This document shows, piece by piece, positions 34,150 to 43,389 of a DNA stretch of 64,000 nucleotides; positions within the stretch are counted from its first letter, which is position 1; each line of letters starts with the position of its first letter. Source of the stretch: Streptomyces sp. CB01635 (lineage in GTDB: Bacteria > Actinomycetota > Actinomycetes > Streptomycetales > Streptomycetaceae); NCBI RefSeq assembly GCF_002803065.1, contig NZ_NNBL01000018.1, forward strand, positions 62,001 to 126,000, written 5' to 3'. The notes beneath the pieces are model-generated. The model searched no databases. It worked only from the letters and a program-made list of their open reading frames with translations, and was not told where the DNA came from. The translations under genes were made by a program, and so were the position numbers.

Positions 34150-34260
34150 GCCGACGGCCTCCCTAAGGCCCTGTTCAGCGCGGTCGGCCCTGCAGCCGCA
34201 ATGATTCTGTCGACCGCCTGCCCCGATCGGACCGGATCACCACCACTTCTCACCCGAACG

Positions 34261-34300
34261 AGTGAGGGGCACCTCCGGTGGTCCGGAGGTGCCCCTCACT
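34261..34300 (-). terminator. pheST terminator
   Basis: An 18-bp perfect stem (34261-34278 with 34283-34300) with a TGGT loop lies 20 nt past the pheT stop. It could also stop transcription from the right on either strand. Confidence 0.9.
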
Positions 34301-34319
34301 GCGTCTCGCTCTGCCGGGA

Positions 34320-36830
34320 TCAGGCCCCGCGCAGCACCGCCCCGGTGCGCTCGGCGGCCAGCGCCACCGCCGCGTCGCGGGCCGCGGAGGCCTCGTCGAC
34401 GGTCAGCGTGCGGTCGCCGGCACGGAAGCGCAGCGCGTAGGCGAGGGACTTGCGGCCCTCACCGAGCTGCTCGCCCGTGAACACGTCGAACAGGCGGAGG
34501 GACTCGAGGAGTTCGCCCGCCCCCTCGCGCAGCGCCTGCTCCACGTCGGCGGCCGGCACGGAGGCGTCGACGACGAGCGCGACGTCCTGCGTCGCCACGG
34601 GGAACGTGGAGATCCGCGGCGCCTGGAGCGCGCCGGTGCCGGCCCGCTCGATGCGGTCGAGGTCGACCTCCATGGCGCAGCTGCGCTCAGGGAGATGCAG
34701 CGCCTTGATGACGCGCGGGTGCAGCTCACCGGCGTGGCCGACGAGGGTCTCCGCGCCGTCCACCACGGCGAACAGCGCGGCGCACCGGCCCGGGTGCCAG
34801 GGCGCGTGCTGGTCGCCGCGCACGATCAGCTCGACACCGGCCTCGCGGGCGATGGTGCGGGCCGCCTCGACGGCGTCCGCCCACTCGGCCGGGCGGCCGT
34901 TGCCCCACCAGCCGGCCTGCTCGCGGGCGCCCGTGAGGACGACGGCGGCGTGGCGGGGCTGACGCGGCAGCGCGGCGTCGAGGCCGGCGATCTCCTCGTC
35001 GGTGGGACGCCGGTCGATCGGCAGCCGTACGGCCTGCGGCTCGTCACCGGTCGGCCGGAAGACCAGACCGGTCTCGAACAGCGCCAGGTCGTGCGAGCCA
35101 CGGCCGTCGTTGCGGCGCAGCGCCTCCAGGAGGCCCGGCAGCAGCGTCGTACGGAGCGCGGGCTCCTCGTCGGAGAGCGGGTTGACCAGCTTGACCGTGG
35201 TGCGGCGCGGGTCGTCCTGCTCGATGCCGAGCTTGCCGAGCGTCTCGTCGCTGATGAACGGGTAGTTCAGCGCCTCGACGTAACCGGCACCGGCCAGGGC
35301 GCGGCCGGCGCGGCGGTGCAGGCGCTGGCGCTCGGTGAGGCCGCGGCCCGCCGGGGGCCTCGGCAGCGTCGAGGGCAGGTTCTCGTAGCCCTCGAGCCGG
35401 ATGACCTCTTCGGCCAGGTCGTTCGGCTCCCTCAGGTCGGGACGCCACGACGGCACGGTGACCGTCAGGTTGTCCTGGCCGTAGACGTCGCAGCCGACCT
35501 GCTGGAGGCGGCGCACGACGGTCTCGCGGCCGTACGTGACACCCGCGACCTTGTCGGGGTGGTCCGCCGGGAGCGTGATGGTGTGCGGCCCGGAGGGCGC
35601 GATGACCTCGGTGACGCCGGGGTCGGCGGTGCCGCCCGCGAGGAGCACGAGCAGGTCCACGGTGCGCTGGGCCGCGGCGGACGCGGCTTCCGTGTCGACG
35701 CCGCGCTCGAAGCGCTTGGACGCCTCGGAGGACAGCTTGTGGCGGCGCGCGGTGCGGGCGATCGAGACGGGGTCGAAGTGCGCGGCCTCGATGACGACGT
35801 CGGTGGTCCCGGCGTCGGCGCCGTGGTCGGCGATCTCGGTGTTGGCGCCGCCCATGACGCCCGCGAGGCCGATGGGACCGCGGTCGTCGGTGATCACCAG
35901 GTCCTCGGCGTCGAGCACGCGCTTGGCGCCGTCGAGGGTGGTGAACTTCTCGCCCTGCTCGGCCCGGCGCACGCCGATCGTGCCCTGGACGAGGGAGCGG
36001 TCGTAGGCGTGCAGGGGCTGGCCGAGCTCCAGCATCACGTAGTTGGTGATGTCGACGGCGAGCGAGATCGGGCGCATGCCCGCCTTCTGCAGCCGGCGCT
36101 GGAGCCAGATCGGGGAGCGGGCCTCGGGGTTGAGACCGGTGACGGTGCGCGCGGTGAAGCGGTCGCAGCCGGCCGGCTCGGAGATCTGGACCGGGTAGCC
36201 GTTCGCGTTCGGCGCGGGCACGTCGAGGAGCGCCGGGTCGCGCAGCGGCAGGCCGTACGCGATGGCGGCCTCGCGGGCGACGCCGCGCAGGGACAGGCAG
36301 TCGCCGCGGTTGGCGGTGACGGCGATGTCGAGGACCTCGTCGACGAGCTGGAGGAGCTCGATCGCGTCGGTGCCGACCTCGTGCTCGGGCGGCAGGACGA
36401 TGATGCCGCCGGAGCCGTCGTCGCCCATGCCCAGCTCGTCGCCGGAGCAGATCATGCCGTGCGACGTCCTGCCGTACGTCTTGCGCGCGGCGATCGCGAA
36501 GTCGCCGGGCAGCACGGCGCCCGGCAGGACCACGACGACCTTGTCGCCGACGGCGAAGTTACGGGCGCCGCAGACGATCTCCTGCGGCTCGCCGGTGCCA
36601 TTGGCCTGGCCGACGTCGACGGTGCAGAAGCGGATGGGCTTCTTGAAGCCCTCCAGCTCCTCGATGGTCAGGACCTGACCGACGACGAGGGGGCCCTTGA
36701 GGCCGGCGCCGAGCTGCTCGACGGTCTCGACCTCGAGGCCGGTGGCGACGAGCTTCTCCTGCAGGTCACGGCCTGTCTCGGTGGCGGGGAGATCGACGTA
36801 CTCCCGCAGCCAGGAAAGCGGGATACGCAT
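34320..36830 (-). CDS. pheT: Phenylalanyl-tRNA synthetase beta subunit
   Basis: The 836 residues match bacterial PheT. Visible parts in order are the EMAP/tRNA-binding-like domain (about 45-150), the B3/B4 editing region, the B5 domain, and a C-terminal anticodon-binding (FDX-ACB) domain ending near RDAAVALAAERTGAVLRGA. With PheS it forms the alpha2beta2 enzyme that charges tRNA-Phe. The ATG at 36830 overlaps the TGA of pheS by one base (TGATG), so the two are coupled. Confidence 0.98.
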   Translation of the reverse strand: MRIPLSWLREYVDLPATETGRDLQEKLVATGLEVETVEQLGAGLKGPLVVGQVLTIEELEGFKKPIRFCTVDVGQANGTGEPQEIVCGARNFAVGDKVVVVLPGAVLPGDFAIAARKTYGRTSHGMICSGDELGMGDDGSGGIIVLPPEHEVGTDAIELLQLVDEVLDIAVTANRGDCLSLRGVAREAAIAYGLPLRDPALLDVPAPNANGYPVQISEPAGCDRFTARTVTGLNPEARSPIWLQRRLQKAGMRPISLAVDITNYVMLELGQPLHAYDRSLVQGTIGVRRAEQGEKFTTLDGAKRVLDAEDLVITDDRGPIGLAGVMGGANTEIADHGADAGTTDVVIEAAHFDPVSIARTARRHKLSSEASKRFERGVDTEAASAAAQRTVDLLVLLAGGTADPGVTEVIAPSGPHTITLPADHPDKVAGVTYGRETVVRRLQQVGCDVYGQDNLTVTVPSWRPDLREPNDLAEEVIRLEGYENLPSTLPRPPAGRGLTERQRLHRRAGRALAGAGYVEALNYPFISDETLGKLGIEQDDPRRTTVKLVNPLSDEEPALRTTLLPGLLEALRRNDGRGSHDLALFETGLVFRPTGDEPQAVRLPIDRRPTDEEIAGLDAALPRQPRHAAVVLTGAREQAGWWGNGRPAEWADAVEAARTIAREAGVELIVRGDQHAPWHPGRCAALFAVVDGAETLVGHAGELHPRVIKALHLPERSCAMEVDLDRIERAGTGALQAPRISTFPVATQDVALVVDASVPAADVEQALREGAGELLESLRLFDVFTGEQLGEGRKSLAYALRFRAGDRTLTVDEASAARDAAVALAAERTGAVLRGA

Positions 36831-37954
36831 CAGATCTCCATCCCGAACGGCCGGGTGAACCGGATGTCACCCTCGACCATGTCTCGCATGTCTTCGACGT
36901 TGTGGCGGAACATCAGCATCCGCTCGATGCCGAACCCGAAGGCGAATCCGCTGTACTTCTCGGGGTCGATGCCCGCCGCGGTCAGCACCTTGGGGTTGAC
37001 CATGCCGCAGCCGCCGAGCTCGATCCAGCCCTCGGAGGAGCAGGTGCGGCACGGGCGGTCCGGGTTGCCGACGGACTCGCCGCGGCACACGTAGCAGACC
37101 ATGTCCATCTCGGCGGACGGCTCGGTGAACGGGAAGAAGTTCGGCCGCAGGCGGGTCTTCATGCCCTCGCCGAAGAGCGCCTGGACCATGTGGTCGAGGG
37201 TGCCCTTGAGGTCCGACATCGTCAGGCCCTCGTCGACGGCGAGCAGCTCGACCTGCATGAACACCGGCGTATGCGTGGCGTCCAGCTCGTCGGAGCGGTA
37301 GACGCGGCCCGGGCAGATCACGTAGACCGGCGGCTCGCGGTCGAGCATGGACCGGATCTGCACGGGGGACGTGTGGGTGCGCAGGACGACGTTCGACTCC
37401 GTCTCGCGGCCCTTGGGCCCCTCGACGAAGAACGTGTCCTGCATCCCGCGCGCGGGGTGGTCGGGACCGATGTTCAGGGCGTCGAAGTTGAACCACTCCG
37501 CCTCGACCTCGGGGCCCTCGGCGACCTCGTAGCCCATGGCCACGAAGACGTCCTCGATGCGCTCCGAGAGCGTGGTCAGGGGGTGGCGGGCGCCGGCCGG
37601 GGTCCGGTCGTAGGGCAGCGTGACGTCCACGGCCTCCTCGACCAGGACGCGCGCGTCGCGCTCGGCCTCGAGCTCCGTCTGGCGGGCGGCGAGCGCCTTG
37701 CTGACGGCGCCGCGGGCCATGCCGACGCGCTTGCCGGCCTCGGCCTTGGCCTGCGGGGGCAGGGCGCCGATCTCGCGGTTGGCGAGCGACAGGGGCGAGG
37801 TGCCGCCGGTGTGGGCGACCTTGGCCTCCTGGAGCGCGCCGAGGGAGTCCGCGGCCGCGAAGGCGGCGAGCGCCTCGTCCCGCATGCGCTCGATCTCTTC
37901 CGGTTTCAAGGCCTCGACCTCAACAGGGTCGTACGACTTATTCGGTGCCGACAT
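36830..37954 (-). CDS. pheS: Phenylalanyl-tRNA synthetase alpha subunit
   Basis: The protein has 374 residues from the ATG at 37954 (GGGAAGAG upstream). A coiled-coil N-terminal arm (about 15-110) precedes the class II synthetase core: the motif 2 region RTHTSPVQIRSM, PGRVYRSDELDATHTPVF and motif 3 GFAFGFGIERMLM. A CysX2Cys-type set (CYVCRGE and CRTCSSEGW) is present, as in many actinobacterial PheS proteins. It is cotranscribed with pheT. Confidence 0.98.
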   Translation of the reverse strand: MSAPNKSYDPVEVEALKPEEIERMRDEALAAFAAADSLGALQEAKVAHTGGTSPLSLANREIGALPPQAKAEAGKRVGMARGAVSKALAARQTELEAERDARVLVEEAVDVTLPYDRTPAGARHPLTTLSERIEDVFVAMGYEVAEGPEVEAEWFNFDALNIGPDHPARGMQDTFFVEGPKGRETESNVVLRTHTSPVQIRSMLDREPPVYVICPGRVYRSDELDATHTPVFMQVELLAVDEGLTMSDLKGTLDHMVQALFGEGMKTRLRPNFFPFTEPSAEMDMVCYVCRGESVGNPDRPCRTCSSEGWIELGGCGMVNPKVLTAAGIDPEKYSGFAFGFGIERMLMFRHNVEDMRDMVEGDIRFTRPFGMEI

Positions 37955-38005
37955 CTCTTCCCGTGCTTCCGGTTGGTTTGGCGGATGGTCCCCGTCCACG
38001 ACTCG

Positions 38006-38020
38006 GAGACGATTCGTCTC
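38006..38020. promoter_or_regulatory. Palindrome in the pheS upstream region
   Basis: GAGACGATTCGTCTC is a perfect 7-1-7 palindrome 52 bp before the pheS start. It may be a hairpin in the leader or a protein site. I see no T-box features. Confidence 0.35.
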
Positions 38021-38078
38021 AGGATTGGGACGCAAAGTGCCAAAGACCGAGTCTAACGGGGGTGGGGTGTGCCGATGC

Positions 38079-38128
38079 GCCCGTGGGGGCCCGCTCAGGC
38101 GTTCAGATACGCCGGGGCCCCCACGGGC
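38079..38128 (-). terminator. Terminator overlapping the end of the sensor kinase gene
   Basis: A 14-bp perfect outer stem (38079-38092 with 38115-38128) encloses an inner GGCGT/ACGCC hairpin. The right arm lies inside the last codons of the kinase gene, so the coding end is part of the terminator. Confidence 0.8.
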
Positions 38129-39249
38129 AACATAAATCGGAACTGTGCGCCGCCGCCGGGCCCGCGGCCGACCGTGATCGTTCCGCCGTGGGCCTCGACG
38201 ATGCCCTTGACGATGTACAGGCCGAGTCCGGTGCCGCCGCGCTTGCTGCCCCGCCAGAAGCGGGTGAAGACGCGGTTCATGGACTCCTCCGGGATGCCGG
38301 GCCCCTCGTCGCTCACGGTGACCGACGTGCCGGCGCACTCCCGCTCGCGGGGTGATGCCGAGGGCATGACGTCGATGGTGACCGTTCCCTCGCCGTGGCG
38401 CACGGCATTTTCCAGGAGGTTGCTGAGCACCTGGTCGATCTTGTCCGGGTCGGCCCAGAGGTCGGGCAGCGGCTGTTCCACCCGGACGAGGAAGCGGTCG
38501 GCCGGCTGTCCTGAGGCGACGTGGGCCTGGATGTGGCGGCCCACGGCGGCGCCGATGTCGACGGGCTGCCGGCGCACTTCGAGGCGGCCGGAGTCGATGC
38601 GGGAGATGTCGAGGAGCTCGGCGATGAGCCGTGTGACGCGGTTCGCGTCGGCGTCGACGGTCTCCAGCATCAGTTTCTTCTGGTCGTCGGTGAACCGCTC
38701 CCACTTCGCGAGCAAGGTCGCGGTGAAGCCCTTCACCGAGGTGAGGGGCGAGCGCAGCTCGTGGGCGACGGTCGCGATCAGCTCGGCGTGGCTGCGCTCG
38801 GTGCGGCGGCGGGCCTCGGTGTCACGGATGGAGACGACGACGCGGCGGACGGGACCGGTGGGCGCGGTGCGTACGTACCGCGCGGAGACGAGGACCTCTC
38901 GCCCGCCGGGGAGCAGCAGATTGCGCTCGGGCTGGGCGACGCGGATGGCGAGGCCGCCGTACGGGTCGGTCAGCTGCCACCAGCGGCGGCCTTCGAGGTC
39001 CTCTAAGGGGAGCGCGCGCTCCAGCGGGTGGCCGAGGGCGTCGGCGGCGGGAACGGCGGTGATCCGGACGGCCGCAGCGTTGAAGCAGATGACATGCCCG
39101 GTCTCGTCGGCGACGACGAGTCCGTCGGGCAGGTCGTCGGGGTGGAGGCCGCTGTCGGCGAGAGTGGTGAGGTCGTCGGGGCCGCATCGGGGCGCGGGCG
39201 GGCGCAGGGTGTCCCGTGCCCCCGGTGCTCTGCTCGTGCCGACGCTCAT
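38095..39249 (-). CDS. Orphan PAS-type sensor histidine kinase
   Basis: From the ATG at 39249 the protein has 384 residues (an upstream in-frame start at 39300 adds 17). It has no membrane segments. A PAS-like domain (about 40-160, with DGLVVADETGHVICFNAAA) precedes the HisKA box VAHELRSPLTSVKGF and an HATPase domain with NLLENAVRHGEG, DEGPGIPEE and GGTGLGLYIVKG. No response-regulator gene is adjacent, so it is an orphan kinase. Its signal may be internal, sensed through PAS. Confidence 0.92.
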   Translation of the reverse strand: MSVGTSRAPGARDTLRPPAPRCGPDDLTTLADSGLHPDDLPDGLVVADETGHVICFNAAAVRITAVPAADALGHPLERALPLEDLEGRRWWQLTDPYGGLAIRVAQPERNLLLPGGREVLVSARYVRTAPTGPVRRVVVSIRDTEARRRTERSHAELIATVAHELRSPLTSVKGFTATLLAKWERFTDDQKKLMLETVDADANRVTRLIAELLDISRIDSGRLEVRRQPVDIGAAVGRHIQAHVASGQPADRFLVRVEQPLPDLWADPDKIDQVLSNLLENAVRHGEGTVTIDVMPSASPRERECAGTSVTVSDEGPGIPEESMNRVFTRFWRGSKRGGTGLGLYIVKGIVEAHGGTITVGRGPGGGAQFRFMLPVGAPAYLNA

Positions 39250-39304
39250 ATCCCCGTATCCCGCCTCTCGGAAGGGCGCTGTGGCCTCCGAGCTCGCCAC
39301 ACTA

Positions 39305-40150
<846 letters not shown>

Positions 40151-40253
40151 TGACTCACTTTCGGGTACGGCCCCAAAGGGGCGCGGGGCTGTGACATGTG
40201 CGGATCCGCCGCGTGGGCGCGATCAGCCCCCACGGCCCGCAGCCGACGACGCA

Positions 40254-40288
40254 ATCGGACCCGCAAGCCAACGGCTTGCGGGTCCGAT
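40254..40288 (-). terminator. infC-rpmI-rplT operon terminator
   Basis: A 16-bp perfect stem (40254-40269 with 40273-40288) with a 3-nt loop lies 28 nt past the rplT stop. Confidence 0.88.
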
Positions 40289-40315
40289 CGAATCCGGCTC
40301 AGCGAAGTGCAACGC

Positions 40316-40702
40316 TTAGGCGGCAGCCTTGGGCGCGTTCACGTCGGCCGGAAGGGCCTTCTGCGCAACCTCGACGAGCGCGGCGAACGCGTTCGGGTCG
40401 TTGACGGCCAGCTCGGCGAGGATCTTGCGGTCCACCTCGATGTTGGCGGCGTTCAGACCCTGGATGAGGCGGTTGTACGTCATGCCGTTCTCGCGGGCAG
40501 CGGCGTTGATGCGCTGGATCCACAGACGGCGGAAGTCGCCCTTGCGCTTCTTGCGGTCGTTGTAGTTGTAGACCAGGGAGTGAGTGACCTGCTCCTTGGC
40601 CTTGCGGTACAGGCGCGAGCGCTGACCGCGGTAACCCTTGGCGGCCTCGAGGACTGCCCTGCGCTTCTTGTGGGCGTTCACTGCCCGCTTGACGCGTGCC
40701 AC
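40316..40702 (-). CDS. rplT: Ribosomal protein L20
   Basis: The 128-residue protein is typical of L20: MARVKRAVNAHKKRR, AKGYRGQRSRLYRKAKEQV and the conserved LWIQRINAAARENGMTYNRL. L20 binds 23S rRNA early in 50S assembly. The GTG at 40702 has AGGAGT upstream. It is the last gene of infC-rpmI-rplT, 97 bp after rpmI. Confidence 0.99.
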   Translation of the reverse strand: MARVKRAVNAHKKRRAVLEAAKGYRGQRSRLYRKAKEQVTHSLVYNYNDRKKRKGDFRRLWIQRINAAARENGMTYNRLIQGLNAANIEVDRKILAELAVNDPNAFAALVEVAQKALPADVNAPKAAA

Positions 40703-40799
40703 TTGTTAACTCCTTGTAGCGGGGCCGTGGTTGGACTCACACGACCCGAAAACGAATTGGTCCCGGTCCGAACTCCGGCGCGCTGGTGCGCGCCCGAAC

Positions 40800-40994
40800 T
40801 CACTTGCCGAGAAGCTTCTTGATCTTCTTGGCGTCGCCCGGGGCCAGCTCGACCGTGCCGGTGAGGCGGCGCGTCACGCGGGACGACTTGTGCTCGAGCA
40901 GGTGGCGCTTGCCGGCGCGCTCACGGAGCACCTTGCCGGAGCCGGTGATCTTGAAGCGCTTGCTGGCACCGCTGTGCGTCTTGTTCTTCGGCAT
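40800..40994 (-). CDS. rpmI: Ribosomal protein L35
   Basis: The 64-residue protein MPKNKTHSGASKRFKITGSG is L35, a small basic 50S protein. The ATG at 40994 has GAGGAGA upstream. It lies 116 bp after infC. Confidence 0.99.
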   Translation of the reverse strand: MPKNKTHSGASKRFKITGSGKVLRERAGKRHLLEHKSSRVTRRLTGTVELAPGDAKKIKKLLGK

Positions 40995-41110
40995 AGCGCC
41001 GTTCTCTCCTCGTCAGTGGCGTTCCCCTGCCGGTCCGGGGTGCGGACCGGCATACGGAACGTCCAGATGTATCGATGGCATCCGGTCCGTACGGGCTGTA
41101 CGTGACCGGA

Positions 41111-41812
41111 TCAGGCCTCGGCGGAAGCCTCGGCCGTGGCCTCTTCGGCAGGGGCTTCGTCGGTCGCCTCGGCCGGGGCCTCGGACTCCGACTCCGCGGC
41201 GTCGTCGCTGGCCCGCTGCGTGCGGCCGTGCGTCGGCAGAGCCTTCTGCTCGGCCTTGCGGGCCTCCTGGGCCTCGCGGGCCTCGGCCATGGCCTCGGTC
41301 TTCTTCTTGTGCGGACCGAGAACCATGATCATGTTTCGGCCGTCCTGCTTCGGGTTCGACTCGATGAACCCGAGGTCCTCGACGTCCGAAGCGAGACGCT
41401 GCAGCAGTCGGAAACCCAGCTCGGGGCGGGACTGCTCGCGACCACGGAACATGATCGTGATCTTGACCTTGTCGCCCGCCTTGAGGAACCGGACGACATG
41501 ACCCTTCTTGGTGTCATAGTCGTGCGGGTCGATCTTCGGCCGGAGCTTCATCTCCTTGATGACCGTGTGCGCCTGGTTCTTGCGCGCCTCACGGGCCTTC
41601 ATGGCCGACTCGTACTTGAACTTGCCGTAGTCCATGAGCTTGCAGACGGGCGGACGGGCTGTCGCCGCCACCTCGACGAGGTCGAGGTCGTACTCCTGAG
41701 CAAGCTCAAGGGCCTTGGCAAGCGGAACAATCCCGACCTGCTCGCCGCTGGGACCGACAAGTCGCACTTCGGGAACGCGAATCCGGTCGTTGATGCGGGG
41801 CTCGGCGCTGAT
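41111..41812 (-). CDS. infC: Translation initiation factor IF-3
   Basis: IF-3 prevents early subunit joining and rejects wrong start codons. The protein shows the N-domain RINDRIRVPEVRLVGPSGEQVGIV, the linker, the C-domain TIMFRGREQSRPELG and an acidic Ala/Glu tail of about 50 residues typical of Streptomyces. I propose the start at ATC 41812 (Ile codon of ISAEPRINDRIR), because CGAGGAGG ends 4 nt before it and the homologous Mycobacterium protein begins at this point (MSTETRVNERIR). The conventional choice is a GTG at 41836 (MWCYRGGS), which has no ribosome site and would place the Shine-Dalgarno inside the gene. Non-AUG starts of infC allow self-regulation in E. coli (AUU). Confidence 0.93.
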   Translation of the reverse strand: MSAEPRINDRIRVPEVRLVGPSGEQVGIVPLAKALELAQEYDLDLVEVAATARPPVCKLMDYGKFKYESAMKAREARKNQAHTVIKEMKLRPKIDPHDYDTKKGHVVRFLKAGDKVKITIMFRGREQSRPELGFRLLQRLASDVEDLGFIESNPKQDGRNMIMVLGPHKKKTEAMAEAREAQEARKAEQKALPTHGRTQRASDDAAESESEAPAEATDEAPAEEATAEASAEA

Positions 41813-42119
41813 GGATCCTCCTCGGTAGCACCACACGACGGTCTGGCGGACCGCCGCGTAACGTCTGTTTTCGTAGTACCAACCGCACCGAAACACAAAA
41901 AATGCCCCGGACGGTACACAGGCGGGGCTCCAAGGACTACCGGAGCACCGCCACGGGTGACCGTGGGGCGCACATCGGACGGCTCCATCGTCCGTACGGA
42001 ACGATGGGGGCCGTCTGACCGGTGACCCGCCGCCCCTGAGGAGCGGCCAGGTGGGAGATCGGAGCCTCCACTTGTGGGCCGGTCACTCAAGCCAGTGGCG
42101 TGCGTGTCCGGCCGGTCGT
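41813..42119 (-). ncRNA. Structured infC leader
   Basis: About 300 nt lie between the predicted transcription start (near 42119) and the infC start. Several hairpins are visible in the minus-strand RNA: CATCGT/ACGATG extended by GACGGC/GCCGTC (about 41970-42020), CCACGG/CCGTGG (about 41948-41965) and the intrinsic terminator at 41897-41930. This suggests leader-based control of the infC-rpmI-rplT operon. It holds no convincing gene. Confidence 0.55.
41897..41930 (-). terminator. Intrinsic terminator (attenuator) within the infC leader
   Basis: On the minus strand GCCCCG (41928-41923 region) pairs with CGGGGC (41909-41904) and is followed by A then a run of six U (41902-41897). A U-run terminator is rare in this GC-rich genome, and placing one before an essential gene points to attenuation. 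Confidence 0.7.
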
Positions 42120-42125
42120 TACACA

Positions 42126-42155
42126 AGGTTAGCAGCTCCCGGGGGGTGGGCCCAA
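42126..42155 (-). promoter_or_regulatory. infC operon promoter
   Basis: TTGGGC (42155-42150) and TAACCT (42131-42126) are separated by 18 nt on the minus strand, a good vegetative promoter. It lies back to back with the start region of the DUF1844 gene. Confidence 0.65.
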
Positions 42156-42186
42156 CCGAGTGCGCGGGCGGCATATCGTGGGGCAC

Positions 42187-42549
42187 ATGAATGACGCCAC
42201 CCCCGCCGCCGAAAACACTGACTACGACGCCCTGACCCGGGACATCGCCGAGGTCCCCGCCGTCGAGGTGATCGTGACGGTCGCGGTCAACCTGATGAGC
42301 GCCGCCGCGGTGAAGCTCGGCCTCACCGAGGAGGGCGACGCCCACAAGGACCTCGACGAGGCCCGCAAGCTCGTGCACGCCCTCGCCGGTCTGCTCGACG
42401 CGAGCACGACCGAGATCAGCTCGTTCCACGCGGCGCCGCTGCGCGACGGTCTGAAGTCGCTGCAGCTGGCGTTCCGCGAGGCGTCCTTCGTGCCGGACGA
42501 GCCGGGGCAGGGCCCCGGCGAGAAGTACACGGGCCCGGTCTACGGCTGA
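42187..42549 (+). CDS. DUF1844 domain protein
   Basis: The protein has 120 residues from the ATG at 42187 (GTGGGG upstream). The core VEVIVTVAVNLMSAAAVKLGL and DLDEARKLVHALAGLLD is the DUF1844 pattern, a small helical domain. It sits beside infC in Streptomyces. Function unknown. Confidence 0.9.
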   Translation: MNDATPAAENTDYDALTRDIAEVPAVEVIVTVAVNLMSAAAVKLGLTEEGDAHKDLDEARKLVHALAGLLDASTTEISSFHAAPLRDGLKSLQLAFREASFVPDEPGQGPGEKYTGPVYG

Positions 42550-42562
42550 TCGTTCCGGTAGT

Positions 42563-43294
42563 TCACGCGCGTACGTAGAGGGGCTCGCCGGGTGGCGTGG
42601 TCTCGGCCGGCAGGAGTGCCAGGTCGAGGCCCCGTACCAGGCGGGCCCTCAGTGTTTCGTCGGCGGCGATGCGCGCGGCGACGGCGCGGGCCGTCTCGGC
42701 GGGGGCGGCCGACGGGTCGAGGACGAGCGCGAGGATGCCGTCGGCGCTGCCCGGGCCCAGGTGGGCGCGGAGCACGCCGGGCTCGGCGGCGACGGCGGCG
42801 CGGATCGCCTCCGTGACGGCCGGGTCGGCGAGGGGCTCGACGCTGGTGCGGCCCTCGTTCGCGGCGCGCAGGGCGGCGCCGCTGAGCTCGTAGGCGACCG
42901 GGCCCGCGAGGTCGATGACGATCGTGTCGGCCTGCTCGTGCGCGGCGGCCTGAAGCGCTTGGTGCAGGGGGACGGCGACGGGGCGGGCCTCGGGGTCCCA
43001 CAGGGCGAGGGCCGCGGTGGAGGTGAACGCGGGCAGGGCCTTGCGGTCGCCGGCCTTGAGCGTGGGCACGGCCATGTCGCTGGTCTTCTCGCGGCGCAGC
43101 CCGTTCTCGTCCTCCTCGACTTCGCCGAGCACGGCGACGACGGGGACGAGGAGCCGTGCTTCCTTGAGCGCCTCGAGGACCGGGCCGTGCGCCGTGCGGT
43201 CCTCGGCCCACGCGGCGAGGGCCGCGCTCAAGCGCGGGTCCGCGGAGCCGTCGTCGTCGGAGAAGCCGGGGTCGGGAATGTTCTTGTTCGCCAC
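42563..43294 (-). CDS. SseB-family protein
   Basis: I choose the GTG at 43294 (MANKNIPDPGF, 243 residues) because AGGG lies 9 nt upstream; a GTG at 43300 is also in frame. VPVVAVLGEVEEDENGLRREK, LPAFTSTAALALWDPEARPVAVP and TIVIDLAGPVAYELSG are the SseB N-terminal pattern. The C-terminal half (about 160-243) is the SseB C-terminal-like domain. SseB was first seen as serine-sensitivity enhancer in E. coli; its biochemical role is not known. Confidence 0.88.
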   Translation of the reverse strand: MANKNIPDPGFSDDDGSADPRLSAALAAWAEDRTAHGPVLEALKEARLLVPVVAVLGEVEEDENGLRREKTSDMAVPTLKAGDRKALPAFTSTAALALWDPEARPVAVPLHQALQAAAHEQADTIVIDLAGPVAYELSGAALRAANEGRTSVEPLADPAVTEAIRAAVAAEPGVLRAHLGPGSADGILALVLDPSAAPAETARAVAARIAADETLRARLVRGLDLALLPAETTPPGEPLYVRA

Positions 43295-43389
43295 GTTCAC
43301 CGACCCTACCGACCGGGCGGCGCGATCTTCTCAGCGGACCCTGAGCCGGGTCTCACGGTGCGCACAGGACGGGCGCCGAGCATCCGGGC

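Noticed and set aside
34278..37094. Plus-strand open frame of 938 codons antisense to pheT and pheS
   Set aside because: It overlaps two certain genes completely and looks like reverse-strand coding bias.
37955..38094. T-box or Phe-rich leader peptide upstream of pheS
   Set aside because: No T-box sequence, no Phe-rich short frame; only one palindrome of unclear role.
41111..42119. Bacillus-type L20 leader motif
   Set aside because: A leader with a terminator is present, but I could not match the specific pseudoknot pattern of the known L20 leaders by eye.
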